The notes beneath the pieces were generated by a model that had not been told where the DNA came from, ran no database searches, and saw nothing but the letters and a program-made list of their open reading frames with translations. From Cereibacter ovatus (lineage in GTDB: Bacteria > Pseudomonadota > Alphaproteobacteria > Rhodobacterales > Rhodobacteraceae), in the NCBI RefSeq assembly GCF_900207575.1, contig NZ_OAOQ01000001.1, forward strand, positions 248,001 through 312,000: a DNA stretch of 64,000 nt. Reading direction: 5' to 3'. Every line of letters starts with the position of its first letter. Within the stretch, counting starts at the first letter, position 1. Shown one piece after another: positions 9,036-18,003 of this stretch. The translations under genes were made by a program, and so were the position numbers.

Positions 9036-9071
9036 GCCTCCGGCGGGGATATTTGAGCCAGAATGAAAGGG
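9036..9071 (+). repeat. 36-nt dispersed repeat, copy A (inverted pair with copy B)
   Basis: This copy reads GCCTCCGGCGGGGATATTT followed by a CCAGAATGAAAGGG tail. Copy B at 9213-9248 is its reverse complement with only two differences in 36, and a shorter relative lies at 41795-41822 downstream of fabD. Such motifs appear to be common between genes in this bacterial group, but that needs counting. Confidence 0.8.
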
Positions 9072-9212
9072 CAAGGCAGAGCCGGGAGAGGGCGGCGCGG
9101 CGCCGCGTGGGGCGCCCCGTCTCGGGCCGCCGTGGCGGGGGAGACAGGGCGCTTTCACTCTGGGCGGTCATCGGCGTCCCCGCCTGTACCGCTTGTGCAT
9201 CTTGCCGGACTT

Positions 9213-9248
9213 CCCTTTCATTCTGGTTAAAATATCCCCGCCGGAGGC
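9213..9248 (-). repeat. 36-nt dispersed repeat, copy B (inverted pair with copy A)
   Basis: This is the reverse complement of copy A at 34 of 36 positions, separated from it by 141 bp. Together the arms could fold the edd-eda intergenic transcript into a long hairpin. The 283-bp gap between eda and edd holds no gene. Confidence 0.8.
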
Positions 9249-9277
9249 ACTGACGGTGGATCCGGGAATTTGCGATG

Positions 9278-11086
9278 TCAGATCACGACTGCGGCGCCCT
9301 CGGTTGCCGGGCCGACTGCGCTGCGGAAGGGTTCGAACAGTTCGCGGCCCAGCCCGTGCATGTTTCCGGACAGGTCGGCCGTGATCGCTTCCCGGGTTTC
9401 GAAGCCGCTTGTCAGTACATCGAGCCGGCCGGCCGTTGCGTCCACCCGGATCAGGTCGCCGTCGCGCAATCGTGCGAGCGGGCCGCCCATTGCCGCTTCG
9501 GGTGTGACATGGATTGCCGACGGCACCTTGCCCGAGGCGCCCGACATCCGTCCGTCGGTCACCAGTGCCACGCGCAGGCCGCGATCCTGAAGAACCGAAA
9601 GGACCGGGGTCAGCGAATGCAGTTCCGGCATTCCGTTCGCGCGCGGACCCTGAAAACGCACCACAACCACCGTGTCCGTGGTGAACTCGTCAGCCTTGAA
9701 CGCACGCTTGACCGAGTCCTGATCGTGGAAAATCCGTGCGGGGGCCTCGATCACATGACGGTCGGGTGTCACGGCCGAGACCTTCATCACCCCGCGCCCC
9801 AGCGTTCCGGCAAGTTGGCGCAGGCCGCCTGTGGGTTGGAACGGGTCTGACGCCGGGCGCAGGATCCGGTCGTTGAGAGAGGTGCCAGCGCCGGGGCGCC
9901 ATGTCGGGCGACCGTCGGCAGCGAGTGTCGGTTCTTGTCGGTAGTGGGCAAGGCCATCACCGGCAACGGTTTTGACGTCGCCATGCAGCAGCCCCGCGTC
10001 GAGCAACTGGCCGATCATGAAGCCGAGGCCGCCGGCCGCGTGGAAATGGTTCACGTCTGCCATGCCGTTGGGATAGACCTTGGCCATCAGCGGCACCGCT
10101 TCGGAAATATCCGCGAAATCCTGAAGGTCCAGGATCACTCCGGCGGCCCGTGCCATGGCCGGCAGATGCAGCACAAGGTTGGTCGAGCCGCCTGTTGCCA
10201 TCAGCCCCACAAGGCCGTTCACGAAGGCGCGTTCGTCGAGGATCTGCGCAATCGGACAAAAATCGTTGCCCAGTGCGGTGATTGCGGCCGCGCGTTCCAC
10301 CGCGGCGACTGTCAGCGCCTTGCGCAGCGGCGTTTCCGGGTTCACGAAGCTTGCGCCCGGCAGATGCAGGCCCATGAACTCCATCAGCATCTGGTTGGTG
10401 TTCGCCGTGCCGTAGAAGGTGCAGGTGCCGGGTCCGTGATAGGAGGCCATCTCGGCCGCCATCAGCGCCTCTCGGCCCACTTCTCCGGTGGCGAACTGGG
10501 TCCGCACGCGGGCCTTTTCGTCATTGGGCAGACCCGAGGTCATCGGCCCGCCCGGAACAAAGATTGCCGGGATATGGCCGAAGGTCGCCGCCGCGATCAC
10601 AAGGCCCGGCACGATCTTGTCGCAGATCCCCAGAAAAAGCGCGGCATCATAGCAATTGTGCGACAGCGACACCCCCGCCGCCAGCGCGATCACATCGCGC
10701 GAGAACAGCGACAGCTCCATCCCTGGTTGGCCCTGGGTGACGCCATCGCACATCGCCGGCACGCCGCCTGCCACCTGTGCCGTGGCGCCGACCCGGCGGG
10801 CGGCGGCGCGGATCAGGCGGGGATAATCCTCGTAGGGCTGGTGTGCCGACAGCATGTCGTTGTAAGCCGTCACGATCCCCAGGTTCGGGGCCCGGCCCTC
10901 GGCCAGTGCGGCCTTGTCCTCGGTCATCGCGGCATAGGCATGGGCCTGGTTTCCGCAGCTCAGATGCGCGCGCACGGGCCCGGCTGCGGCTGCCTGCGCC
11001 ATCCGGTCCAGGTAGCTGCGGCGTGTGGGTTCGGACCGGGCACGGATCCGGTCGGTCACGCGGGCGATGGTGTCGTTCAGGGTCAT
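9278..11086 (-). CDS. edd: 6-phosphogluconate dehydratase
   Basis: Edd dehydrates 6-phosphogluconate to KDPG in the Entner-Doudoroff pathway. The 602-residue length and the IlvD/Edd-family features agree: conserved cysteines expected to bind the Fe-S cluster ([10 protein letters not shown] and [19 protein letters not shown]), the [14 protein letters not shown] segment, and the C-terminal [18 protein letters not shown] motif. ATG 11086 is preceded by GAGG. It is followed by eda, and a LacI-type palindrome lies about 52 bp upstream. Confidence 0.96.
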   Translation of the reverse strand: MTLNDTIARVTDRIRARSEPTRRSYLDRMAQAAAAGPVRAHLSCGNQAHAYAAMTEDKAALAEGRAPNLGIVTAYNDMLSAHQPYEDYPRLIRAAARRVGATAQVAGGVPAMCDGVTQGQPGMELSLFSRDVIALAAGVSLSHNCYDAALFLGICDKIVPGLVIAAATFGHIPAIFVPGGPMTSGLPNDEKARVRTQFATGEVGREALMAAEMASYHGPGTCTFYGTANTNQMLMEFMGLHLPGASFVNPETPLRKALTVAAVERAAAITALGNDFCPIAQILDERAFVNGLVGLMATGGSTNLVLHLPAMARAAGVILDLQDFADISEAVPLMAKVYPNGMADVNHFHAAGGLGFMIGQLLDAGLLHGDVKTVAGDGLAHYRQEPTLAADGRPTWRPGAGTSLNDRILRPASDPFQPTGGLRQLAGTLGRGVMKVSAVTPDRHVIEAPARIFHDQDSVKRAFKADEFTTDTVVVVRFQGPRANGMPELHSLTPVLSVLQDRGLRVALVTDGRMSGASGKVPSAIHVTPEAAMGGPLARLRDGDLIRVDATAGRLDVLTSGFETREAITADLSGNMHGLGRELFEPFRSAVGPATEGAAVVI

Positions 11087-11138
11087 GCGGGCCTCGACTG
11101 CTTGCGCGGGATGCCCGCGCCGGACGGCATCGGTCTTT

Positions 11139-11150
11139 GTTAGCGCTAAC
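11139..11150. promoter_or_regulatory. LacI/GalR-type operator upstream of edd
   Basis: GTTAGCGCTAAC is a perfect 12-bp palindrome with the central CG typical of LacI-family operators. It is followed immediately by a second partial half-site (TAGCGCAAAG). Its position 52 bp before the edd start suggests repression of edd-eda by a sugar-responsive regulator encoded elsewhere. Confidence 0.65.
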
Positions 11151-11651
11151 TAGCGCAAAGGGGCCGCAAGGGCAAGCAAGCTGCCGTGCCCATTCGCGCG
11201 CCAAGCCGTGCAATCATGGGTCAATAAAGCTGCCCTACCTTGAATGGAGTGCAGCGCGGGATTGTCTCAAGTCAAGGATGTGGCGGCGGCGGGGGGGGCA
11301 TAAATGGCATCGCAGGGAAGAACATCGGTCAAGAGACGGATCATCACCCTTGCCTGTCTTGGCCAGAACGGCCGCATCGAAATGAACCACGACGATATCA
11401 AGTGTGTGGCCCGCCGGTTGCGGGCGGAAGCCATCCGCGACACCTTTGGCGATCTGCGCGATGGTCTGCGGCGTCGGCTGGCCCGGGCTTGCCGGCAGGT
11501 CCATCAGACGGCAGGCCCATCAGACAGCATCGCGCCCTGCGCGACCGACCCCCGGGCTGCAATCGGGGGGTTTCCTGCCCGGCGTCACAGGCTTTCCGTC
11601 CGGTTCCGAACAGGATAAGGGGAAATGACACCCTTTCCGGAAGATCCCGCG
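11151..11651. other. Mostly noncoding interval between edd and rlmI
   Basis: The 500-bp stretch contains no well-supported gene. ORFs exist on both strands but have weak ribosome sites. The best candidate is a small basic plus-strand ORF from ATG 11382, listed separately. No terminator or clear promoter was found. Confidence 0.4.
11382..11618 (+). CDS. Possible small basic protein (uncertain)
   Basis: This 78-codon ORF has an N-terminus (MNHDDIKCVARRLRAEAIRD) that resembles the short amphipathic, Arg-rich proteins common in Rhodobacterales. The C-terminal half looks random (Pro/Ala/Arg-rich), and no Shine-Dalgarno sequence precedes the ATG. It could equally be a chance ORF; the opposite strand is also open here (11235-11504). 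Confidence 0.25.
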   Translation: MNHDDIKCVARRLRAEAIRDTFGDLRDGLRRRLARACRQVHQTAGPSDSIAPCATDPRAAIGGFPARRHRLSVRFRTG

Positions 11652-12842
11652 ATGACTTACCCCACCGTCCGCCTGCGCCCCAAGGCCGAGGCCCGCGCCA
11701 TCCGGCATGGCTTTCCCTGGGTCTATGCCGACGAGCTTGTGACCGACCGGCGCACGCAGGCGCTGGCGCCCGGCGCGCTGGCCGTTCTTGAGGATGCCGA
11801 GCGGCGGTCCCTGGGCCTTGTCACTGTCAACACCGGATCGAAGATCATCGCGCGGATGCTGGATCGCGATCCGGACGCCGTGATCGACGAGACATGGTTC
11901 GCTGTCCGCCTGACCCGGGCGCTGGCCCTGCGCGAGCGGCTGTTCGACCGGCCGTTCTACCGCCTTGTCCATGCCGAAGCCGATGGTCTGCCCGGCATCG
12001 TCATCGACCGTTTCGGCGCGGCGGCGGTGATCCAGCCCAACGCCGCCTGGGCCGAACAGCATCTGCCGGCGCTGGCCGCTGCACTGGCCGAGGTCACGGG
12101 CGTCTCTGTCATCGTCAAGAACGGCACCGGCCGCTCGCGCGGGCTTGAGGGGCTGGCCGAAGAAACGCTGGTGCTGCGGGGCGCGCTGGACGGCCCGGTG
12201 ACGGTCGAGATGAACGGCGCCTGCTATATGGCCGACCTGACGGGCGGGCAGAAGACGGGGCTGTTCTATGACCAGCGGCCGAACCATGCCTTTGCCGCCC
12301 GGCTGGCACGGGGGGCGCGGGTTCTGGATGTGTTCAGCCATGTCGGCGGCTTTGCGCTGGCGGCGCTGGCGGGGGGGGCGGCTTCGGCGCTGGCGGTCGA
12401 TGCCTCGGCCCCGGCGCTGGCTTTGGCCGAACGCGGGGCCGAAGCGGGCGGCATGGCCGACCGTTTCCAGACCCGGCAGGGCGACGCTTTCGCCACGCTG
12501 GAAGCCCTTGGGGCCGAAGGCGCGCAGTTCGATCTGGTGATCTGCGACCCTCCGGCCTTTGCGCCCAGCAAACCCGCGCTTGAGGCCGGCCTGCGTGCCT
12601 ATGAACGCATTGCCCGGCTGGCGGCGCCGCTGGTCTCGCCGGGGGGCTTTCTGGGGCTGTGTTCCTGTTCCCATGCCGCCGATCTGGCGGCGTTCCGCAA
12701 CGCTTCGGCCCGCGGGATCGGCCGGGGCGGGCGGCGCGGGCAACTGATCCACACCGGCTTTGCCGGGCCGGACCATCCGATCCTGCCGCAACTGGCGGAA
12801 TCGGGTTACCTCAAGGCGCTGTTCTTCCGGCTGGATGGCTGA
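11652..12842 (+). CDS. RlmI-like class I SAM-dependent rRNA methyltransferase
   Basis: This probably methylates a cytosine of 23S rRNA (RlmI makes m5C1962 in E. coli). The 396-residue protein has an N-terminal PUA-like RNA-binding domain, a central linker (GLPGIVIDRFG), and a Rossmann methyltransferase domain with SAM motif LDVFSHVGGF, the FYDQRPNH segment typical of RlmI/RlmK, and the catalytic-loop motif CDPPAFAPSK. GGAAG lies 8 nt before ATG 11652; an alternative ATG at 11625 has AAGGGG only 2-3 nt away, which is too close. The next gene overlaps by one base, suggesting coupling. Confidence 0.88.
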   Translation: MTYPTVRLRPKAEARAIRHGFPWVYADELVTDRRTQALAPGALAVLEDAERRSLGLVTVNTGSKIIARMLDRDPDAVIDETWFAVRLTRALALRERLFDRPFYRLVHAEADGLPGIVIDRFGAAAVIQPNAAWAEQHLPALAAALAEVTGVSVIVKNGTGRSRGLEGLAEETLVLRGALDGPVTVEMNGACYMADLTGGQKTGLFYDQRPNHAFAARLARGARVLDVFSHVGGFALAALAGGAASALAVDASAPALALAERGAEAGGMADRFQTRQGDAFATLEALGAEGAQFDLVICDPPAFAPSKPALEAGLRAYERIARLAAPLVSPGGFLGLCSCSHAADLAAFRNASARGIGRGGRRGQLIHTGFAGPDHPILPQLAESGYLKALFFRLDG

Positions 12843-13384
12843 TGAAGGTCGTCCTCGACGCCTGCGTGTTGTTCCCGACCGTCCTGCGCGAAATCCTGCT
12901 GGGGGTGGCCGCGCGCGGGCTTTATACGCCGCTCTGGTCGGACCGCATCCTTGAGGAATGGGCGCGCGCGACACGCCGGCTGGGTCCGCTGGCCGAAGCG
13001 CAGGCCCGGGCCGAGGGCGCGGCCGCGCGCGATGCCTTTCCGCAGGCGATGGTGCCGCCGCAGCCCGGCCTGCAATCGCGGCTGCATCTGCCGGACGAGG
13101 ATGACATCCATGTGCTGGCCACCGCCATCGCCGGCCATGCCGATGCCATCGTGACCTTCAACGCCGCCGATTTCCCGCGTGGCGTGCTGGCGGCCGAGGG
13201 CGTAGCGCGGCGCGATCCCGACGGCTTCCTGTGGGAGGTGTGGTCGTTCCATCCCGACACGGTCGAGGCCGCCGTGGCCGAGGTTCACGCCCGGGCCGAG
13301 TCGATCGCAGGCCAGCCATTGGTGCGACGCGCGCTGTTGAAGCGGGCCGGGCTGCCGCGGCTGGCCAAGGCGCTTCAGGGCTGA
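12842..13384 (+). CDS. PIN domain protein
   Basis: The 180-residue protein begins MKVVLDACVLFP, with the first acidic residue (D6) of the PIN-domain metal site. Further acidic residues follow in the family pattern: E near residue 37 (LEEWARAT), DEDDIHVLATA and a late VTFNAADFP. PIN domains are Mg2+-dependent ribonucleases, often VapC-type toxins. No antitoxin-like ORF is adjacent; instead it is fused by a TGATG overlap to the rRNA methyltransferase, so an RNA-processing role is as likely as a toxin role. It overlaps the convergent protease gene by 10 bp. Confidence 0.78.
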   Translation: MKVVLDACVLFPTVLREILLGVAARGLYTPLWSDRILEEWARATRRLGPLAEAQARAEGAAARDAFPQAMVPPQPGLQSRLHLPDEDDIHVLATAIAGHADAIVTFNAADFPRGVLAAEGVARRDPDGFLWEVWSFHPDTVEAAVAEVHARAESIAGQPLVRRALLKRAGLPRLAKALQG

Positions 13385-14061
13385 ACCCAGCGCGCCTCGC
13401 GCGCTTCGATCAGGCGGATGCGCTCTTCGATCTTCGGGTGGCTCATCAGCCAGGCCGGCATTTCAGCACCCCGGGCCGCGGCCCAGACGCCCAGCTTGCG
13501 GAACATCGACTTCTGCGGTTCGGTGCCGATCCCGGCCTTGACCAGCAGCGCCGAGGCATAGGCATCGGCCTCGTGTTCGTCGCGCCGCGACAGCCGCGCG
13601 GCCAGCGCCGAGGTCAGCAGGTTCGCCAGCCAGATCCCGAAAAACGGGATGAAACGGTTCAGCACCGCGCCCAGCACCATGAACACCGCATTCTGCCCGG
13701 TGAAATCGATCATCCGCCGCCGCGAATGGCCAAGGGCGACATGGCCCAGCTCATGCGCGATGACCGAGGCGAGTTCCTCGGCCGTCACCTCGCCCGCCTT
13801 GAACTTGCGCAGGAATCCCCGGGTGATGAAGATCCGCCCGTCCGGCGCGGCAAGGCCGTTGATCGGGTCGATCTCGAACACCTGCACCCGGATTTCGGGC
13901 AGATCCAGCGCCGCGGCCATCCGGCGGGCCAGCGCCACCACCTGCGGCTCGTCCAGCGGGCGCGACCGCGCATCCAGCATCCGCTTCGTCCGCCAGGCGG
14001 AGAACTGGTACATCAGGAAGCCGTAGGCGATGGCGAGCAGGATCGGTGTGAGTTTCAGCAT
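13375..14061 (-). CDS. M48 family zinc metalloprotease
   Basis: This membrane-anchored peptidase has an N-terminal hydrophobic segment (about 3-20), the zinc-binding HELGH (103-107), a hydrophobic pair of helices (about 120-150), and the third ligand region DEHEADAYA. The 228-residue length is shorter than HtpX (about 290) but normal for Oma1/BepA-like small M48 proteins. I placed the start at ATG 14061, preceded by TAGGGA; the frame opens at 14091. It probably degrades or checks envelope proteins, but the substrate is unknown. Confidence 0.88.
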   Translation of the reverse strand: MLKLTPILLAIAYGFLMYQFSAWRTKRMLDARSRPLDEPQVVALARRMAAALDLPEIRVQVFEIDPINGLAAPDGRIFITRGFLRKFKAGEVTAEELASVIAHELGHVALGHSRRRMIDFTGQNAVFMVLGAVLNRFIPFFGIWLANLLTSALAARLSRRDEHEADAYASALLVKAGIGTEPQKSMFRKLGVWAAARGAEMPAWLMSHPKIEERIRLIEAREARWVQP

Positions 14062-14155
14062 GATCCCTATATGGCGCGGCCGGGCCACCACAGGAAGGGC
14101 AGGGCCGCCCTTTCGCTGCGGTGGCGCGGCCTTCCGGGATCGGCCGGGCGGGCGG

Positions 14156-14557
14156 CTATTCCTGGATCGATTCGAGATAAAGCACGAGCGACAGGATGCG
14201 GCCCCGGACGATCAGCTCGCTGCCATAGGGGCCGGTGATCGGCTCGGCGGTGGCCTTGTAGCGTTCGCCCCAGATCGGCATCGGCCCGCCGTGGCCGCGC
14301 ACTCCGGTGCGGCCGTCCACGATCATGAAGACTTCCTGGAACGGGAACTTGCCGTCATGGGCCTTGGAGAGGCCGGTCAGGCTTGGGGTTTCGATGCTCA
14401 GCACCTCGGCCATCGGGCCCTGGCCCTTGCCGGATTCGCCGTGGCACGAGGCGCAGGCCACCATGTATTCGGTCTTGCCGGCATCCATCGTCTGGGCCGT
14501 GGCCCAAGGCGCGGCGAACAGGGCCAGCGCCAGACCGCCGAGGATCGTGCGTATCAT
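14156..14557 (-). CDS. Periplasmic c-type cytochrome
   Basis: The 133-residue protein has a Sec signal peptide (cleavage near ATAQ, residues 19-22), one haem-attachment site C35-A-S-C38-H39, and a likely axial Met at M94 in GPMPIWGERY. One haem and class I layout point to a small electron carrier or a subunit-like cytochrome. It lies alone between the M48 protease and the VWA gene. No partner oxidoreductase is adjacent, so its redox partners are unknown. Confidence 0.88.
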   Translation of the reverse strand: MIRTILGGLALALFAAPWATAQTMDAGKTEYMVACASCHGESGKGQGPMAEVLSIETPSLTGLSKAHDGKFPFQEVFMIVDGRTGVRGHGGPMPIWGERYKATAEPITGPYGSELIVRGRILSLVLYLESIQE

Positions 14558-14735
14558 CTCGTCTCCCTCCCGCGGCCTGTTGCCCGAGGCGGGGGCATCG
14601 GGCCGCTGGCGGCTGCCCCCGCGGGACGCGATGCCGCAAAAATGCTCTGTCCTTTCCAGGATACGGCAACGGCAGCACGCGGGCCAAGCCTCGCATCGGC
14701 CGATTCCGCTGTCATTGATGGCGGTCAGCCGATTC

Positions 14736-15920
14736 TCAGCGTGAGAGATGTCGCACGCCGGCGGCGATGCCTTCCAGCGTCATTGGCGCCATCCGGCCGT
14801 CAAAGATCTCGCGGATCATCCGGATCGACTGGGTATAGCCCCACAGCCGTTCGGGGACCGGGTTGATCCACAGGTTCGCCGGCCATTGTGCGCGGGCGCG
14901 GCGCAGCCAGACCTCGCCGGCTTCGGCATTCCAGTGTTCGTTCGCGCCGCCGGGATGCAGGATCTCGTAGGGGCTCATCGAGGCATCGCCCACGAAGATG
15001 CATTTGTAATCCGGCCCATAGGTGCGCAGCACCTGATCGGTGGGCGTCTGGTCGTCCCAGCGGCGGCGGTTGTCGCGCCAGACGCCTTCGTAAAGGCAGT
15101 TGTGGAAATAGAAATGTTCGAAATGCTTGAACTCGGCGCGGGCGGCCGAGAACAGTTCCTCGACGACGCGAACGTGATCGTCCATCGATCCGCCGATATC
15201 CAGAAACAGCAGCACCTTCACCGCGTTGTGGCGTTCGGGCCGGGTCTTTACGTCCAGCCAGCCATGTTCGGCGGTGGCGCGGATCGTGCCGTCAAGATCG
15301 AACTCTTGCGCGGCCCCCTCGCGCGCCCATTTCCGCAGGCGCCGCAGCGCCACCTTGATGTTGCGCGTGCCCAGTTCCACGCTGTCGTCCAGATTGCGGA
15401 ACTCGCGCCGGTCCCAGACCTTGACCGCGCGGCGGTGGCGGCTTTCGTCCTGCCCGATGCGCACGCCTTCGGGGTTGTAGCCATAGGCGCCGAAGGGCGA
15501 GGTGCCGGCCGTGCCGATCCACTTGTTGCCGCCCTGATGCCTGCCCTGCTGGTCGCGCAGACGTTGCTTCAATGTCTCCATCAGCTTGTCGAACCCGCCG
15601 AGGGCCTCGATCTCGGCGCGTTCCGCCGGGGTCAGGTGCTTTTCGGCCAGCTTTTCCAGCCAGTCGCGGGGCAGGTCGACCGCTTCCAGAACCTGTTCGG
15701 CGGTGATCGCCTCGAGCCCCTTGAAGCTTTCCGCGAAGGCCCGGTCAAAGCGATCCAGATGCCGTTCGTCCTTGACCATCGCAGTCCGGGCAAGGTGATA
15801 GAAGCCTTCCAGATCAAAGCTGACCAGCCCCGCCGACATGCCTTCCAGAAAGGCCAGATATTCGCGCAGCGACACCGGAACCCCGGTCCGGCGCAGGGTC
15901 TGGAAGAAGGGCAGGAACAT
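14736..15920 (-). CDS. CoxE-like VWA domain protein
   Basis: This 394-residue protein belongs to the COG3552/CoxE group of von Willebrand A domain proteins that work with MoxR-type AAA+ ATPases to insert metals into, or remodel, target complexes. A helical N-terminal half is followed by the VWA domain with the metal-site motif in LLFLDIGGSMDD (near residue 235), then a C-terminal part containing NLWINPVPERLWGYTQSI. The short membrane gene upstream ends 1 nt before its ATG, and a moxR gene heads the same strand run about 2 kb upstream. Confidence 0.88.
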   Translation of the reverse strand: MFLPFFQTLRRTGVPVSLREYLAFLEGMSAGLVSFDLEGFYHLARTAMVKDERHLDRFDRAFAESFKGLEAITAEQVLEAVDLPRDWLEKLAEKHLTPAERAEIEALGGFDKLMETLKQRLRDQQGRHQGGNKWIGTAGTSPFGAYGYNPEGVRIGQDESRHRRAVKVWDRREFRNLDDSVELGTRNIKVALRRLRKWAREGAAQEFDLDGTIRATAEHGWLDVKTRPERHNAVKVLLFLDIGGSMDDHVRVVEELFSAARAEFKHFEHFYFHNCLYEGVWRDNRRRWDDQTPTDQVLRTYGPDYKCIFVGDASMSPYEILHPGGANEHWNAEAGEVWLRRARAQWPANLWINPVPERLWGYTQSIRMIREIFDGRMAPMTLEGIAAGVRHLSR

Positions 15921-15921
15921 G

Positions 15922-16086
15922 TCAGGCCAACCGCTCGATCAGGATGGTCAGGAACAGGCCCGCGATGGCGCAGGCGATGGCGAAACCCGCCGCGTATTGC
16001 GCCATGTCCAGCCGGTTGCCGCGACGACGGCGCGCCGTCAGCGCCCCCAGCGCCGCACCGATCAGCATTCCAGCCAGAACGATCAT
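15922..16086 (-). CDS. 54-residue two-helix membrane protein
   Basis: This short gene is bounded by overlaps on both sides: its ATG overlaps the upstream stop by 4 nt (ATGA), and its TGA ends 1 nt before the next ATG. The peptide has two hydrophobic segments (about 2-18 and 31-50) split by a basic turn ARRRRGNRLDM, so both ends are probably periplasmic or both cytoplasmic. I know of no assigned function. Its position in a tightly packed run argues strongly that it is translated. Confidence 0.8.
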   Translation of the reverse strand: MIVLAGMLIGAALGALTARRRRGNRLDMAQYAAGFAIACAIAGLFLTILIERLA

Positions 16087-17483
16087 CCGTTGTCTCCGAT
16101 CCCGTTCCGGGGCGCCTCGGCCAGCCGGCCCGGCGTCAGTGCGGCGATCTCGGACATCCGCGCACGCACCTCGGCTTCGGTGCCGAAACCGTAGCGCGCC
16201 CAGCCAAGACTGTCGAGCCGCGCCGCCCGCGCCTCGGCCGCGTGCCCCAGAAGGCGCAGCGATTCCGACCGGATCATCAGCAGCGTCGCCAGCAGGGCTG
16301 CATTTTCGGCCCGCTGCACCACCGGCACCGCCCGTTCGGTCAGCGCGATGGCGGCCCGCGGTTGGCCTGCCGACAATGCGAAGGCCGCCATCTGCATGTC
16401 AATATGGGCGGCGTGGATCTCGCCGCCGGGCAGGCTGCGGTAGATCCGTGCCGCCTCGATGAAGGCATCCACCGACTGGGCGATCTCGTCCGCCAGCCCC
16501 ATGCGGGCGGCTGCAAACAGGCTGAAGCCCATGCGCGCGTCGCGCCAGCCCATCGCCTCGGCGATGGCCAGGGCGCGGGTCGCCGCCTCGCGCCGTTTGT
16601 GGATCGAGCCGTCGGCGCCAAGTGCGCGTTCGATCGCCGCGATCCAGTCCCGTGGCGTCGGATCGGGCAGGGCGGGCGCATCGCGGCGCCCCGCGGGATT
16701 GATCCGCGCCAGCAGCCCGGGCAGCACCGCCGCAACCTCGGCCCGGGTCATCCCCGAATGCAGGTCCGGCGCATAGGTCGTGCGCAGGATCAGCATGTCG
16801 AAGCCGGTCAGGATGGTGTGGAAATTATCGTCGTTGAACACCGAATCCGACAGCCGATACAGGTCGTTCAGCGGCCCGATCGCCTGCGCCAGTTCCTCGT
16901 GCAGGCAGTCGCGCACCTCCTGCGGGCTGGTGTCCGAGGGGATGAAGATCGCCACCCTCTCACGGGTTTCAAGCGTCGCCCAATCCACCACCGCACGGCG
17001 CCGCACGCCGCGATATTCCGCGAACGAGGACACCCGCGGCACCACGAAGCAGGCCGCCGTCGGCACCAGCGACTGCATCCGCCGACGCTCGACAAATTCG
17101 ATGGTGACCGAGGCCGGGGCCGGGGCGGCGATCGTGCGGATGTCGATGCCGGCTTCGCGGCGCATCCGGCCCAGCAGCCGCGCCAGATCGTGGGGTGCGG
17201 TGGCCGGAACCACGCCGGTCATGGCCACGGTGATCGGCCCCTCGAACCGGGTCAGCCGGTCCAGCGCGCGGCCGCTTTCCATCCCGAAACTGAGGTCCAG
17301 AAAGTCCCGCGCGATTTCCGGGTTCGGGCGCCGGGTGCCGGCAGGATCTGATTCGGAAAACATTTTCATCATCGGTAGCGGGTCGATGACCCGGACGCCC
17401 GGGCTGTTCATCGAGACCTCTGACCCGGGCCCGGAACCGCAGGCGGCCAGCAGCAGGGCAAGGCCGGCAAGGGCCGTTCGCAT
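16083..17483 (-). CDS. DUF2927 domain lipoprotein
   Basis: The 466-residue protein begins with a lipoprotein signal whose lipobox is LLAAC (Cys near residue 15). A DUF2927 module of roughly 200 residues follows (RDFLDLSFGMESGRALDRLT through CLHEELAQAIGPLND, an HEE-type motif like a degenerate gluzincin site). The C-terminal third is helical and TPR-like. ATG 17483 overlaps the upstream acetyltransferase stop (TGATG). The HEELAQ stretch hints at peptidase ancestry, but no enzyme activity can be claimed. Confidence 0.85.
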   Translation of the reverse strand: MRTALAGLALLLAACGSGPGSEVSMNSPGVRVIDPLPMMKMFSESDPAGTRRPNPEIARDFLDLSFGMESGRALDRLTRFEGPITVAMTGVVPATAPHDLARLLGRMRREAGIDIRTIAAPAPASVTIEFVERRRMQSLVPTAACFVVPRVSSFAEYRGVRRRAVVDWATLETRERVAIFIPSDTSPQEVRDCLHEELAQAIGPLNDLYRLSDSVFNDDNFHTILTGFDMLILRTTYAPDLHSGMTRAEVAAVLPGLLARINPAGRRDAPALPDPTPRDWIAAIERALGADGSIHKRREAATRALAIAEAMGWRDARMGFSLFAAARMGLADEIAQSVDAFIEAARIYRSLPGGEIHAAHIDMQMAAFALSAGQPRAAIALTERAVPVVQRAENAALLATLLMIRSESLRLLGHAAEARAARLDSLGWARYGFGTEAEVRARMSEIAALTPGRLAEAPRNGIGDNG

Positions 17484-17935
17484 CACAGCACCCGGTTGTA
17501 GCGGATGAAGGGCGACTTGCGCCCGATCCGGTCATAAAGCGCACGGGCACGGGCGTTGTTTTCCGCCGTCAGCCAGTAGACCGCCGGCGCGCCCGCGGCA
17601 TCGGCGGCGTCATAGACCGCCGCGATCAGCGCGCGGCCGGCGCCATGGCCACGGGCCTCGGGCGCGGTGAACAGATCCTGAAGATAGCAGACATCCTCGA
17701 CCCGCCAGCAGTGGCGGTGAAACAGGTAATGCACCAGCCCCACAGCCTTTTCGCCGCGAAAGGCCAGAAAGCCGCGCGGCTCGGCCGCAGCACCCGAGAT
17801 CAGCCGCGCGAAGGTGTTGGCGATCACGGATTCCGGCAGGTCGGTGTCGTAAAAGCGCAGATACGCCAGCCACAGCGCGCGCCATGCGGCTTCGTCCGGG
17901 GCGGTGATCGGGCGGATGGAAAGGCTGTCGGTCAT
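17483..17935 (-). CDS. GNAT family N-acetyltransferase
   Basis: This 150-residue acetyltransferase has the acetyl-CoA-binding loop EARGHGAGRALI and the C-terminal ENNARARALYDRIG motif of the family. The acceptor (small molecule or protein N-terminus) cannot be told. I chose ATG 17935 because GAGGG lies just before it; an ATG 15 nt upstream has no ribosome site. The stop overlaps the start of the DUF2927 lipoprotein gene, so the two are probably co-translated. Confidence 0.86.
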   Translation of the reverse strand: MTDSLSIRPITAPDEAAWRALWLAYLRFYDTDLPESVIANTFARLISGAAAEPRGFLAFRGEKAVGLVHYLFHRHCWRVEDVCYLQDLFTAPEARGHGAGRALIAAVYDAADAAGAPAVYWLTAENNARARALYDRIGRKSPFIRYNRVL

Positions 17936-18003
17936 CGGACCCTCGGACATGGGGCGGGGGCGCCCGTCGGCGCCCGGAAAAAGGTTTCAGAGCGGATGCG
18001 GCC

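Noticed and set aside
12842-13384. Annotating the PIN protein as a VapC toxin of a toxin-antitoxin pair.
   Set aside because: No antitoxin-sized ORF adjoins it, and the upstream coupled gene is an rRNA methyltransferase.
14748-17351. An 867-residue plus-strand ORF opposite the VWA and DUF2927 genes.
   Set aside because: It runs through the overlap-linked genes on the minus strand, which have clear domains; its sequence is low-complexity His/Arg/Gly.
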